DNA of 64,000 nucleotides from Pseudovirgaria hyperparasitica (lineage: Eukaryota; Ascomycota; Dothideomycetes; Acrospermales; Acrospermaceae): positions 3,244,804 through 3,308,803 of the forward strand of contig NW_022985549.1 of NCBI RefSeq assembly GCF_010093815.1, in the 5' to 3' direction. Each line of letters starts with the position of its first letter. Within the stretch, counting starts at the first letter, position 1. Under the pieces are notes generated by a model that was given only the letters and a program-made list of their open reading frames with translations, ran no database searches and was not told where the DNA came from. The translations under genes and the position numbers were made by a program. Shown here one piece after another: positions 46,289 through 59,375 of the stretch.

Positions 46289-47255
46289 AAGTTTCCCCCC
46301 CTCCTACCAATCTTTGGTGCTGACTGGTGTTTCTTCCTTGGGGGCGGGGGTGACGTCGTCGGTGGATCGCGCCGTCTGTATAGGAATAGGAATTGCGCTT
46401 TTGGTTGAATGTAGTGGTGGAGCCGTATATAGGACAAGGCTCGAGATAGATGGTTAGTGTCGCCGGGACAAGAGTCGTAGGAAGGGCATGGCGAGACAGA
46501 GAGTATCGAAGGGTTTGGATGAGGGGACATGCGAGCCACTGTGTAAAGCAGCAGCAGCAAACAACAGAACTGTGTCAGTACTTGGAGAAATGGTGGAGTG
46601 TGCATCGATAGGTACTATGTGCAGCGATTCTACACACGATTACAGAAGATCGGAGCGCGACTTACGGCCGCAATCGCATACTCTCTGTCAGAACGTATCA
46701 GTCTCCGCTCTTGGATAGAATGTATCAACACGAGTCAACGTCATTTCACACTGCACACACCAATAAATCGTATCTGCATATGTGCTTTGTATCATCACCT
46801 TGCGGCTCAAGGCGAGCCACTACCATATCTTGTCGTCCTTCCCTCAAGACGACCGTCTCCCATGACCACCGTTGCCTCCTTTCCAGTACAAGATTTGGAG
46901 ACAGGCGAACGGTCGAGAAAATAATCAGATAAAGAACGCCAACATGTTTCTCCATTCCTCTGTCCTGCATGTTTCCCATTTCATGCGAGGCACGTTACAT
47001 GTGCACCAGTGCTATGCATTCTCGTCGTACGGCTCACTCAGCATTCGAGATTATGACGTCGTAAGATGTTCCAAGTGAGCCATTAGAACGGCTGGCTGGA
47101 TCTAGAAAATGAAACCGGAACGCCACGCTAAGAAACTCGCCCCTCTGCATGCATCCATGCAGCCTGGGCGATGCCGAAGTGACCATGGGAGTCTTTTTTG
47201 TACATAAGTGTAACCAGGTATGGTTTGCGTCCAAGAGTCTATTCGAGGAGAGAGA
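46289..47255. other. Convergent intergenic spacer, nothing recognised
   Basis: These 967 bp lie between the 3' ends of BOL3 and the deubiquitinase gene. Only short frames without any family resemblance are present. Confidence 0.5.
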
Positions 47256-50200
47256 TTATGGTATATCATCTGCAAAGTCAGACTCGCTGCCGAAATCAGA
47301 GTTTTCGAAGGCTTCTGTTATATGTGTTAGATTGTATGTCTTCTTGCTTGCCGCACTTCATATATGCTCAACACTGACCATTGCCAGAAACTAAGGTGTC
47401 GTCTTCTTCGACTGGCCATACCGCCAGGATCTGATCGATTTCTACTGGTTCGTCAGTGGCTACCATGCGAAAAGAAAATTGGGAAGGAGAGGGTTGACGA
47501 AAGGGGGAGCGCTTACGATTTTGCCATTGGAAGATTGAGTTTCGATCGTCTACTTCCTGGTACTGCTCGGCATCAGGCTCGTCCGAGCCAGCAAGGCTGT
47601 CGAGAGTCTCTATACATTCGCTCAAGGTCTGCTGAAATTCATACATTGCATTCCGCGAAGCGCCGTTTCGCGTCTCGAGGCCGAGTTTGCGGATCAACAC
47701 TCTGATCAAATCTCGGAGGGCCTTGTATTTGAGCTCGTTTGATCTCCTGGTTCGTTCAGAGATGGGTATATTGAAGATCACGCTCAGAAGTGTTCGAGCG
47801 CGCTTTCGAACCCATTCTTCGTCATGAAGTAGGAAGCCAGGGCCCCAGAGCGGAATCAGCCGGATCACGCGCTGATAGAAGAAGTCTGGATCGGTGTCAT
47901 CGTACAATCGCTCATTTTGGATCTCGAGAAGATCCGCGAAAAATGAGACATAGGCCATGCCAACACACGGTTGCTGCGTTGAGACACTCTCTGCCACAAG
48001 TCTCATCAATTCGTTGATCAGGTTAGAGCGGTGGCAGCTCTGACAGTACCAGACCGCAGCTCTGATATATGGCTCAGAGAAGGGCCAGTTGAGATCGCAG
48101 ACATTGACAAGAATGGACTTGTGCAGATGATCAAGCCTGCCGAAAGGGGGATGGGCCTCCAAGAACATGGAGAGGAGTTTGCCGGGAGCGAAATCCGTTT
48201 GGTCGCGCTCCTTTGATCTATCCCACAAATCCAGCGCTTTGCCCAGGACCGTAAGCACGCTATCATCATCATGGTAGTGACTCAGGTGGGTGAGTTCTGA
48301 TTTCGAAAGAGGGAATCGCATAGTCGATGAGTCGTACGAGGCTATGTCTCGCTCCTTGTCTGGTATGATGGCGGCTCGGAGATTAATCGCAGTGAGAAGT
48401 TCGTGGACCAGCTCAATCAGCTTGTTGTAAATATTGCGCTTCTTCTCCAGAACAGTGGCGATCCCGTCCCAACGTTGCTGTGCTCTTTTGCTCACGCTAC
48501 CAGCCAGGATCTCCAGGCCGAGAAGGAGGACACCTTCAGTAAGGATCAAAGCTCTCTCACCGAAACGATCTTCTCCAACACACAGTTCGAGAATCGTTCC
48601 AAAGATGTCGTCCCAGCCCCGTGTACTGTTCAACAGCTGGTAGTGAATGATATTGACAAGCCTGGCAACAACATTGCCTATCAGACCGACATTTTCGATT
48701 TTGAGATATCCGTCACTGAATTTGAGGCCGTATAAGTCACGGTCTTGCGTGCGCAAGATCTTCAAGGCTTCAAGAAGGAGCAGACGTGTTTTCGTACGAA
48801 CTTTCGGATAAGGGCATCTGAACAACAAGTCATGTATGGTGTTCTCGTAGACCAATGCCTGGAGCAGATTGGCGCAGCACCTGATACAGCCATTGATAGA
48901 CTCTCGGAGAAGCTTGCCGATTTCGTCCAGTTCTGGGAGATCCCTGTTCCTGGCAACAACTTGTCTGACGTACTGAATGGTGACAAACAAGGCAGCCTTC
49001 TCCATCCCATGATTCTCCGAGCACCCGCCGGCGTATAGAACGTTTCGCTGATGATGGAACAATTGTTTGATAAATTTTGCGTGATTAGGGTCGAACACGC
49101 CATGGATTCGCACGACACTCTCATTGTCTGCAGCAATATCTTCCTCGAGCGTAGGGGGTATTGGGACTTTTTGTGGACCACTGGCCGAAGCCCGCAGTGC
49201 TTTCTGTTCAGCAACGATGGTGCTTGTGCGTTGGTAGAATAGCATGTAAGCACTGAATTGCTTGCATCGAGGCCCGGACTGATTCTGTGTGTAGGCCTCT
49301 TCAGAAAATCCACCAAATCCCATGGATGATATCATTTGCGCTTGCAACTCCGTGACATCCCTATCATTAAATTCCAGCCAGGTCGGCGGGCCAGAAGACC
49401 CAGAAGGACGCTCTCGGATTAAGGAATAATAGTGGCCACCTTCCGCCGTGCCTTGGTGAATCAGGACTCCCACGAGCTCAAAAACATCGGGCGTTGTCGG
49501 TACATCAGGATGCGACAGATGCTTGACATTGTAAGGGCTGACATCAAGCTTGTCGGGGAACTCAAAGAGATCATCGATCTTGGCCCTGGTCATGTTTGTC
49601 AAGTCGAAGTCAAATCGCTTCAGGTGCAGGATGAGATTGTCTGGAACTTCCTTGAGACAGGTTCTTTTGACAGCGTCAACGAACTTGCCACCGCACTTTT
49701 CACACTTGTATTTGTTGTCGCCTTCCATGACGTCGCCTTGGACGTAAGATTGTAGGCTGTCCATCAAGTTTGGCTTCCCTTTGACGTCGCATTGAACAAC
49801 AAAGAAGCTTTCTTCTCTTTCTGATACGTGCTCGCACTCGTGTGACTTGATTTGAGTTACGGTCTTGCCGCCATAGAAAGATCGGAAGTGCTGTTTCGCA
49901 TTATTGGAAAGCATTTGTTGCTCCCATTGATCAAACAAGAGGTTATAAAACTCGTCTGCGTCCATCTGGACGGTGATGTCAATTGATTCACCATCGATGC
50001 CACGGACACACGCTGCGAAGTCCCTTGGGTCTGCTGCTTTCGCATAGCTGTTTTGTAAGTGAGCAAAGAGCTTTTGAGTCTCAGCGAGCAGGCGCTGCGA
50101 GCCTGTGGATTCGGTGATATGCATGTTGAGCATGAATCTGCGAAATTCTCGATTCATGAAAAGCTGAGTCATAAGAGAGTTCATGTAACATATGTTGCGA

Positions 50201-53200
50201 GGGTTGTAGACCCCCACGTAGCCTGTGCATGAGCGAATCTCATCGTCCCGGTCGAACATGTAGCTTCTCCTATCCAGAACGGGCTCCGAATCAAGGGTAT
50301 GAGGTAGTAAATCGGTATAGATTTGTTCGCATGCTTCGGAGTCTTCACAAAGTATTAGAATCAAGTCATACAGCCCTTTCCGCGTCTCCGTATCCATAAC
50401 AGGCAACCTGTAGGTTTCTAACACGTCGAAACCATGACGGATGAACAGAAACTTGCTGAACAGCTGATCGATCAAATCATGGGCCTCCAGTGGCTTTTTG
50501 TACGACTTTAAAGAAAGCGCACACGCTGAAAGTAGCTTCGTATACCCAGCAACGATATGATCAACCTCGAACCTTCCGACTATCTCTTTATGTTCGTAAT
50601 TGAGCAGACGAAGTGACCACTTTTCAAACAGTGACTTGAGCTCTGCCTCGTCCCGAGTCTGCTCATCGTATTTTCGGAAGACAATATCTGCGATCATGAA
50701 TAGCTGACCACTTTGCTTAGGATACACCTCGCTGTCTGAGACAATACCGGATAAAGTCTGCCAGATCACCTTGATTATCTCCGACGTTGATATCGATTGG
50801 GCTACGGAGGACTCGGTGCACACACTTTCGATGGCCCTCCCACACTCCATTCGTACAGCGATCCGCGTATCTTCCAATAGCAGCTGCCGCAAAAGAGCCG
50901 AGATGTTTGCGGCATCCGTAAATGTGTTCCAGACTTTGATGCTGTGCAAGCAAGCCTCCAAGATTGTACTGAGACACCAGCATACAAGCCTGACCTCAGT
51001 TGGCAGGGAAAGTGCGGACTTGATCAACTCAACCAAACCTGCCACGAACGCGGCTTCATCACCGAAATAATCCACTGGCTCGCCATCAAACGGCCGTTGC
51101 TTCATGAACATAAGAGTCGTTTCGAGGAATAAAGCCACTGTGGACGGGGCACCTTGTTGCTTGAATGTGCGGTCGATGAGTGGGTTGTGGACCAGGGTGT
51201 GGCTTAGTATCTTGATCGTAGCCTTGACGTAGTCTTTTTCGACCGTGCCTTGCTTAAATTGAGACTGCAAGCAAGTACCCAGAGCACGGCAATTGTATCT
51301 GGCAGCAAATGGTCTAGCGGCCGGAAAAATCTGAGCCGCGTCATTATGCCCGTGCGGGTCTACAATGACCACAGATTCAACAGCGGCAAACTGACTCAGA
51401 AAGGACGATGTAGATTCACTGACAAAGTCGTCGCTGTCCAAGTACTGATACAAATCCTCGAAATGTGCCATAGTCGTTTGCTCAAACTTCGACAGACCGG
51501 AGCTGCTATGTGGTTGGACCACATCTGGTTGACTTCTGATTAACAGCCAGTCGGTGAGGCCTTGCATCTCCTTGATGGTCTTGGAGGCTTGTATATCGAG
51601 ATCAAGATCTGTGCCTCGGGCTATCACTCTGAAACACGAAAGTCCGGTGATTTGGGTCAAGCGATCTTTCAGATTTCGCAGAGTATCGTCTCCTCCAATG
51701 GTCAATCGTTTGATTGGGCTTTCCTGGCCGTGGAATACTTGGAATTGAATAGTGACGGGATCTCCCGTGATGGGCAAATCGGGTGTGATAGGTCGCTGTT
51801 CAGACGCGGCGGGCCGTGGATAGAATTCTGATTTCAGTCGTAACATCGACACGAATGTACCCATAAATAGCAGCGTCCGCGTGAAAGTCAGCTCGTGGCT
51901 GTGAAGATCAGTGCGTTGGTGCGGGGAGTCCACAAGCATGCTCTCTCCTTTTTCTCTGATAGCAGCAAAGGCCGGACCTAGACGATCCAAACACTCATTG
52001 GCGAGAGCTACGTGGGAATCCTCCACAGCCTCCAAGGTCACGCTCGGCGCTTTGAGTATCTCAATATAACGACCGGCCAGAATTTTGGATGTTGAGGTTT
52101 CGATGGTACCGTTTGGAGCGGTCACTATCAGTCGCCATAATAGGCTCGCATTTGGGATCTCAACTACCGCCCCTGGACGCCATTCATTCATAAACTTTTT
52201 CCAGGCGAATTCGGTGATATGTGTGACAAAGTCGAAGAAGCAAGTCGTGAAATAGACAGGTTCGAGCTTCGGTACGAAATGCTCAAGAAGCTTTTTCAAG
52301 AACATATTTTCCGAGTCAAACTTTGCAAGTTCGCAGAACTTTCGCCAGGCCAGATCTCGAAGCATATTGTTGAGAGCACCTCGACCCAGGATAGCGCACC
52401 ACAACGTCTCGAATAGATCGTCTGATATCGACTGTGCGTCACGCTGTATGATGTACACAAGTAAATCCAGGCGGCTGTTGAGGGCTGGGACTTGCATATG
52501 GTGCGACGGCTTGGACTGTTCGCGTTTGACGAAGGCGCAGATTTCCGGTACAAGATAGCGTGCCAATTCCAAGTCTTGTGTCAATATTTTTGCATCATCG
52601 GAAAATGACAACGCAGCCACGGCTTGAATAGCGTGAATGTCCGCCAATGCATCTTCATCCTGGTTGCGTATTCTTTGCACGCTAGAATCAAGTATCCTTG
52701 CACGCTCTGCAATCGGAAGCGTTGTCGAAAACGCTCGCAGTTGCATTGCTGCTTCCTTGCTAATGCTTTCTCTTCTATGTGCAGGCTTTGCATACGGCGA
52801 CGTTTCTCGAACCATTTCGAAACAGATACGATAAGGATTGCTTCGAGGATCGACCGCATTCCAGTTGATAGCGTCATGTGCTTCCTGTGGATGAGGAGCA
52901 AGCTTCGAGCACAGACTACGAAAGACAAGAAGCATCTCATTCGACATGTCTTGTATTGGTAATGTTCCAAACTTTTCGCTCAAAATATAGAGCGCCTGCC
53001 GAGGTTGCATTAGGTGTATTATCGAGCCTAGCATATGTATCATCGCTGACACGACGCGAGGATCCTGACTGGTTGTTATGGTACGCCAGATCTTGTCCGT
53101 TTCAGTCTCGGTGTAGCGGTGGGTCACTACGAGGAAGCCAACTATGTTGCCGCTTCTTTGGATAAGCTGGGGGTGCGAATCAACGCCCACAATGTAGTCA

Positions 53201-54864
53201 ATTATTTTCAGCTGTAGCAATAGCCCAGCTACGTACTGGAGCAGAGGATGTTGCCCATCATTGCCGGAGGACTTGTAGAGATTAACAAGACAGAGGTCCA
53301 TTTCGATGACGCATGCTACGCGGAGCTCCATCCTGCCCTTGGTGATATATTTGTGGAGTAGTTTATGTCGCCAGGTCTGCGCAACAATGGCAGGTAGCAA
53401 CTCATTCTCATATGATTTTGTCGCTTCGCCAAGTATCTCTACGCAGAGGTCATTGATGGGGGCAGACGTGACAGGCTGGAAAAGTCCATGTAAAGCGTTC
53501 AATAAGAAGTCCGTTCCCATGCTCAATAATTCTTTGTTAAGATCAATTGGAAGTACTCTGCCCACCTCTTGCAGTTCTTTATCAAGTCCTCGGAACACAT
53601 CTATGAGCTCAGACCTTACCATCGATATCTCATCTGCCTGAAAGCATGGTGTCGATGAATTTTGCACATATGATAAGATGTTATTGAATATCCGGAAGCA
53701 ATCAACCATCGTGCGACTGTTGACCCGCCCATGGCAAGTCGTGAGGAACCCACATAGGTGGCGCAGACCATTCGTAGGAGCTTTGACGAAGTTGCATGCA
53801 ATCCTTTGACAAGTCTCGGTGACGTCTAGCGGATCGCTTAGACGGCCCAACGTTCGTAGCAAAGGAGTTGGTGTGTCATGAAGGAAGAAACCGGCTAGAG
53901 TCCTTACATGCCTAAATATGTGAAGATATTGTTGGGTCTGAAAAGGATATGACGGTGGAAATTGGTATAACAAGGCTGTGTCGACCTGAAGAAGATAGGA
54001 GAACAGCAACATGTAACTTGACATGTATTCTTCCAATCTGTCTCGCAATATATCTGTGTCGAAGACACGACCAGAGACAGGAATGCTCGTTCGATTAGAC
54101 AACACATGTGTCATTTTACCCATGTAGTCCCAGATCTGGTGGTTCTCGGGGATGATTGAGAATGGTTGATAAGCCGCGAGTTCCTGAAGCCAGCCCGCAA
54201 GCTTCAATAGATGCGACGTGTCAAACTTGTCCGCTCCAAAGTGCTCAACAACTATCTTCAGTATGTCCGTCAGGTCAGTTTCAGATGCTTCGTCGCGGTA
54301 TGGAAAGTGGGCGAAAAAGACTGCGGGGTCGCGTTCGTCGCTGTCGATTTCTATGACCGTCGGCTCAACGTCTTCCACCATGTCTTCGACCTCGAGTTCG
54401 ATAACTGGACTGTCCGTGGGCGACAGTGAGGGACTGGTTTGCGCGCGATTCGGCGTGTAAGGAGGACTAGCACCCGGCTCGATATTTGGGCTGGTCCCAT
54501 TCTCAGAAAGCTGTGACATGTGTTCTGTGGCTGTGACGGACGCATCTCCTTTCGACGAAGGCATAGAATTCGTTCGTACGTTTATGGTGACTCGTGCTTG
54601 AGGGGTTGTAGGAAGGATCGCTTCGGGTTGCGATTCGATTCGCTGCGTGGGGGAGGTAGGAACGGCCGGGGGGGTGTGAAGTTCGGTATGCTTCAAGACA
54701 GGGGAAATTGGGTCTTCAGAAGTGCCTCGGATGGCTCTAGGTCCACTGTCGAGGCGCGCACGTTTCCGTGAAGGGGAGAAATCAGCCTTGCCCATAGATG
54801 CGCGGCTTGGGAGTGAAGCGGGCTCGGAGGTCGCAGCGCGGGGAGGAGTTGTAACAGGCTCCAT
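47256..54864 (-). CDS. Giant ubiquitin C-terminal hydrolase (USP9X/USP34-like)
   Basis: Three minus-strand exons (54864-47517, 47459-47379, 47314-47256) give about 2495 aa. I chose the ATG at 54864 (MEPVTTPPRA) over an in-frame codon at 54990, because the extra 42 residues look like spurious leader. Long helical-repeat regions surround a ubiquitin-like segment (about 1040-1115, RLTIGGDDTLRNLKDRL) and a USP catalytic domain. The Cys box is NPRNICYMNSLM (Cys1559); the zinc pairs include HECEH and KCEKCGG; the His box is GTAEGGHYYSLI (His1811), then WLEFNDRDVT. The layout matches USP34/USP9X-type deubiquitinases, which remove ubiquitin from substrates. The second-last intron is 57 nt and in frame, so its use is unproven. 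The last intron (47378-47315) replaces a short tail with the acidic EAFENSDFGSESDFADDIP. Confidence 0.9.
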
Positions 54865-55736
54865 TAGAGCATATTCGTTGGCAGGACAGTAGCAAGCAGA
54901 GGGTAGGAAAGAGTGACTCGTATCCAAAAGGCCGAACAGCGCCCAAGTGAGGGAGAAGAATAGAACGGAGAGTGAAGCAGCTCGAAGCACAGAGTGATAC
55001 GAATTCTAGCTTATGTGGATGCCTTAGTACTCGACGCACCGGTGCATTGACGCGAGACAGCTTGCATTGAGGGTGTATAAATTTGCGAGGAGAATGCTGT
55101 GGCCACTGCAAGAAGAAGAAGAAGAAGAAGAAGAAGAAGAAGAAGAAGAAGAAGAAGAAGAAGAAGAAGCAAAGGATGACAGGTACAGAAAGTTGGCCAA
55201 AGGTATTTCTACAGCCCTCAAGACTGTCGTGAATAAACAGGCACACACTGATATGTACTGCGCAGCCGGCAACAGTAAATTGTTCGGAGCTCTTTTTCGA
55301 CAATCAACACTTCAGCCCAGAGCAAGCGACGCGTTCGCGAATTGAGGGGCAGTAGGTGCACGGATCGCATAGTGCTGCCTGAATCCCTGCTTGGACCCCA
55401 GCTGTCGGCGGCGTGAGGTCATTCTTTGGAGTTTTAACGCTCTGAACGGATCAGTCCGGAAGTCTGAGAAGTACGCTGGCTTCACCCCATGCATGCCCTG
55501 GAATGCCTACCTCATAAGTACCTGTTATGCCTTCACTTTAAGTTCTAGATAATTCATCATTTGGATATTGATGTCTGTACCGCCCGAGCAAGACAGATTT
55601 CCTTATGGGCATCGTCTAAACCTAGTGTCCTTCATTCACACCATCACACACGCCACATTATGATTCCACAGCAATGCATGCAGAGCTGTAACAACCGCCA
55701 AACACAGACCTTTTTGGTCATGTTTTCGCTCCTTAT
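54865..55736. other. Upstream region of the deubiquitinase gene
   Basis: These 872 bp lie between MED22 (3' end) and the deubiquitinase start, both minus strand. They contain the long AAG array described separately and no supported gene. Confidence 0.5.
55110..55169 (+). repeat. (AAG)20 microsatellite upstream of the deubiquitinase gene
   Basis: Sixty bases of pure AAG (TTC on the coding strand of the downstream gene), about 245 bp upstream of its ATG, so within the likely promoter or 5'UTR. Confidence 0.95.
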
Positions 55737-56274
55737 TCACCGCGTCTCACCATCAGATCGTTGAACGATGTTCTCACTCTTCACCAGCTTCTCGATGCCT
55801 TCTGCTACAGCCTTTGCGTCTTCTTCTGTCTTCAATTCTACTTCACTCTTACCCAGTGTGTCCAACGTGCCAAAAAGCCACAGTTCTTGTAGCTGACGCG
55901 TTAGTTGAAGAGTGTCTTCTGCTACCCGGACCTGAGGACATTATCAGCACATCTTCCATGTGACACCAGCCATGTATCAGCGTAGAAACTCTGATCAGAG
56001 ATAAATTAATCCAGCCTTCTCATATATGTTAAGAAATCGATTAGGTGCTTACCAGGGCATTCGTTTCCACGCCCATCATCATCTCGACAGTGCCAGTCGT
56101 CGCCTTATCCGTGCTGTCCATAGGCAGGAGCGCAAGCATATTCTCGAACCGCCGTATATACGCCTCTGTTAGCTTGCTGACACGACCTAAACCATTCGTC
56201 AGCCATCAAGATACCTCCATGCATTCGAAATGGCTACCATTTATTGCGTGTGCATTTCGGTTCGCCGGATTCAT
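55737..56274 (-). CDS. MED22: Mediator complex subunit 22 (Srb6/Surf5)
   Basis: Three minus-strand exons (56274-56238, 56186-56053, 55931-55737) give 121 aa. The introns are 51 and 121 nt. The exons are too short to show up as long frames, but the assembled protein is a normal-length Med22: MNPANRNAHAING, then YIRRFENMLALLP, VEMMMGVETNALVRVAEDTL and LTRQLQELWLFGTLDTLG. The last two stretches are the family's characteristic helices. Med22 (yeast Srb6) sits in the Mediator head module with Med11 and Med17 and is needed for RNA polymerase II initiation. It lies between eIF5 and the deubiquitinase gene, all on the minus strand, with separate promoters. Confidence 0.9.
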
Positions 56275-56763
56275 GATTGAATTTCGACTTGACAACCGTA
56301 GTTCCGGGGACCAAATTTGTTACAGCCAGCACAAGAACCGTACTTTAACACCTAGGTGTACAGGTCGGTGTCAGTGCATGAATTGAACGTTCAAGGGAAG
56401 GACGTGACTGTGGGATGTGCATGGTCACGTGAGCACGTTCCACCAAACCCGGTGCACGGACACCGTTTTGGTGTACCGTTCTCAGAGACTATCACGCGCG
56501 AGTCATTCATCTCTGGATATTCAACGATTTCAGTGAATGGTGGACACGTACAGCACAGGTATTGGATTGAACTGAGTAACGGCTTCCAATTTAGTGTTCA
56601 GACGATAAACATGAGGAGTGCTTTCGCAGACGATAAACAAAAGTAATGGAGACAACACCATCCTACGTGTAACTGTGACTCTCAGCCCTGATAGTGAAAA
56701 CGCATAATCCTATGCAGTACACAGCACTCATCAGCGGTAAGTCAACCAGTCAGGTTTGGATCC
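56275..56763. other. Intergenic, promoter of MED22
   Basis: These 489 bp lie between the eIF5 stop and the MED22 start, on the same strand. No coding signal is seen. Confidence 0.4.
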
Positions 56764-58135
56764 CTAATCGGAGTCCTCCTCCTCGGATTCGGCGGTTTCA
56801 AGCCACTTCATGAATTGATCTGCGGACTTGCGGACTTTGCGACTGGTCGACATATCCACATACTTCTTACTGGCTTTTGATCCCCAACCAGTAAAGACCT
56901 CCTCAGTAACGAGATCGTTCTCATAGTACTTCATCATGATGGCTGATACTTGGGGGATCAGGGCCGGCTTGTCAATCCCGACAAATCGCTCAGTGCCGCC
57001 AAGCAACGCCTTTTCGTGGCGCTCGGAGGTAATCATCTACGATTAAGTGAGCATTCATTCAGCAAACGAGATGCGTGAATCTGACCTTCTTTAGCATACC
57101 AGCGCGGCTGTCAATTTGTTTGACGATGCCTTCGTCAAAGATAGTCTGCGCCAGAACGGTAAGAGTCTTGTACTTCTTCTCAATACCAAATTCCTTTGCC
57201 TTGACATAGATGTCCACATCTTTCACCTTAGCAACGCCTCCTTTGCCTTCAGCCTCCTTGATAATCCAGCTGCCTAGTTGGTCGTACACATTGTTTCCGC
57301 CTTCCTCGTCATCTTCATCACCTCCATTGGCGATGACAGTGCGCTTCAAATCGTCAGCGAGCTGATCCGCGCGAGCTTTGACTGCAGCCTCGGACGTATC
57401 GACTGTCCATTCGACCTCCTTATTCTCCTCGATTTCGATGTTCTTGGCCTCGCTATTGATGCGACGAGTCAATTCGTCGTCGCTGTTGGCCTCGACCTCA
57501 ACATCGCCATTCTCTTCCGCGTTATCGGAGTTGCTATCGTGTGGAGAACCGTCATTTGATCCTTCCTCGTGTTCATGCTGTTCGCGCTCTTTACGAGCCT
57601 TGCGTTCGGCCTTCTTGTTGGACTTGTCCTTCTTGCCTTTCTTTGGGGCTTGCTTGAGAATAAAGGAACTGAGCTTCTGGCGAAGGTCTACGTCGGAGCG
57701 CTCGCCACAGGCCTTACATTTGAGGATGATACGACCTTCTGGGAAGGACATGTCAGTCTCAGGGTTCTTGCACTTCTTGCATAGCACGAATTTATTGATG
57801 AATCCGTCCAGATGATCTTGGAGCTTGCTGGCCTCATGGGCGCCATTGATGATCCATCGGTCATCCGAAGGATTGGTGTTGGTCTGGGCACCAAGCTCGA
57901 AGCCAAAGTATTTGATGATATCTGGTGGTGATGAAGTCAGCGAAACTCGGGAAGGAAGGGGGTGGTTGGGTCACTTACGGCCAGGCTCACGAGCAAGAGA
58001 GTGGGCAACGCTGCTCAAGTTGACTATAACAGTCTTGATGCCATTACCTTTGCCCTCAATCTTGGACTGGATGCGTTCCATCTTGTAGCGGTAGAAGGGG
58101 TCGGAAATATCCCGACGAATGTTGACGGTAGCCAT
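56764..58135 (-). CDS. TIF5: Translation initiation factor eIF5
   Basis: Three minus-strand exons (58135-57979, 57921-57086, 57036-56764) give 421 aa, normal for fungal eIF5. The N-terminal eIF2beta/eIF5-type domain has [30 protein letters not shown] and a zinc ribbon with Cys100/103 and Cys121/124 (CKKC and CKAC). It carries the GTPase-activating function on eIF2-GTP in the 43S/48S complex. A highly charged linker ([19 protein letters not shown], then an acidic run) leads to the C-terminal W2/MIF4G-like domain (about 250-410). The protein ends in the acidic/aromatic tail [16 protein letters not shown], which in this family binds eIF1, eIF2beta and eIF3. It is an essential housekeeping gene. 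A second ATG-proximal reading is not needed. Confidence 0.95.
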
Positions 58136-59375
58136 GATTGCAATATGACGGAGAGAGAACTAGAGTTAACAAGAGGATAGCGGACGTGACAGCTGAGGAA
58201 GTTCGGAGAACACGGTTTCGGGTAGCAAAGACATGCAGTAGACAATACTACTACGTGCTGGGGTTTCGGGAGTAGTCTTGAAGGCAGGACGTTGTAAGGT
58301 GAGTGTAATGAAGGGTTACCCGTTGACGAGATGAGGATGACTGGGCGGTTTTTTCGATATACGAAATGATTGCAGCTTGAGCGGCGGTTCGTGTCTGAAA
58401 GCGTTCGCGGGAGACGAATACATAAACCGCAATATTCGATATCTTCTGGCGTGTACTGTTGGTTGGTCCTGGGGGTGCAGATAGGAGGACGGAGAGTGGC
58501 GAGGACGAAATTGCCGCTCTCTATTGATATGCGATATTCGATGTGAGACACAGGGTGGATGGATGGATGGATGGATGTATAGTTGTAGCTATAAGGCTAG
58601 GATGGTTGACACACAGAGAGTGTATTGAGCAGTGGTTGAAAAGTCGAGTGGGAAGATTTTGGGGGGGATGTGGTGAAGAAGGAGAGGGAGGGCGGATGTG
58701 GAAAGCAATTAGTAGTAGTGGTATTGTTTTAGGCGACGCACCTGGCTCGTGCGGCGGACACTCACTGGGCGGAGGGCGACAAGGGAAAGTTTGAACCTGG
58801 AAGGGGGACAAAGCAACTATCTTTTCTCTTTTCTCTTTTCTCTTCTCTCCGCCGGCTGACAACCATTCACCTGCCACACGTGTGGTGTTTACTAAGGAGT
58901 GTCTTGCTCCGCTACGCTATTACATAGGACAATCAGCCTCTTCCTACAGCTGCTTGTGAAAGGCCATCATCATTTGCCGCCCGTTGATGCTTGCTGTTCG
59001 CGCATGCAGTTGCGTAAACTCCGGGTATCGCTGCATGTTTTCTCGCTTGTTTGCTGTTACCATCAGCACACGTATCTTCTAGGGACTGAGTCTGCGGCTA
59101 CCTTACACCGCTGGGTGGTTCTGCTTGCACATAGTAAGGAGAGTAGGTTCGACTTTAATGGCGATTCGTACTGGTCGACTTCTCGGAATGCGCTGCTTTT
59201 CATCAAGACTGCTCATACAGCATATGCCTCTTGAATGGACTACTAGATACATAGTATCGTCGTGGCCACGTTTGTGATGTCAGTCCAATGGTCTAATTTG
59301 CGCCCGTGACCCACCAGCACAAAGACGCCTTGTTTCGCTCTTTCTTCTCTGCATCATCTCAATACAGCATTTGCC
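58136..59375. other. Divergent spacer between TIF5 and THI6
   Basis: This 1.24-kb spacer lies between diverging starts. A GGAT repeat at about 58,550-58,577 and a TTTTCTC repeat near 58,815-58,845 stand out. Long frames overlapping 58,500-58,880 are repeat-driven and unsupported. No thiamine-pyrophosphate riboswitch was recognised upstream of THI6. Confidence 0.45.

Noticed and set aside
58500-58880. Frames on both strands upstream of TIF5
   Set aside because: They read through GGAT and TTTTCTC repeats and have no recognisable features; likely 5'UTR or promoter.
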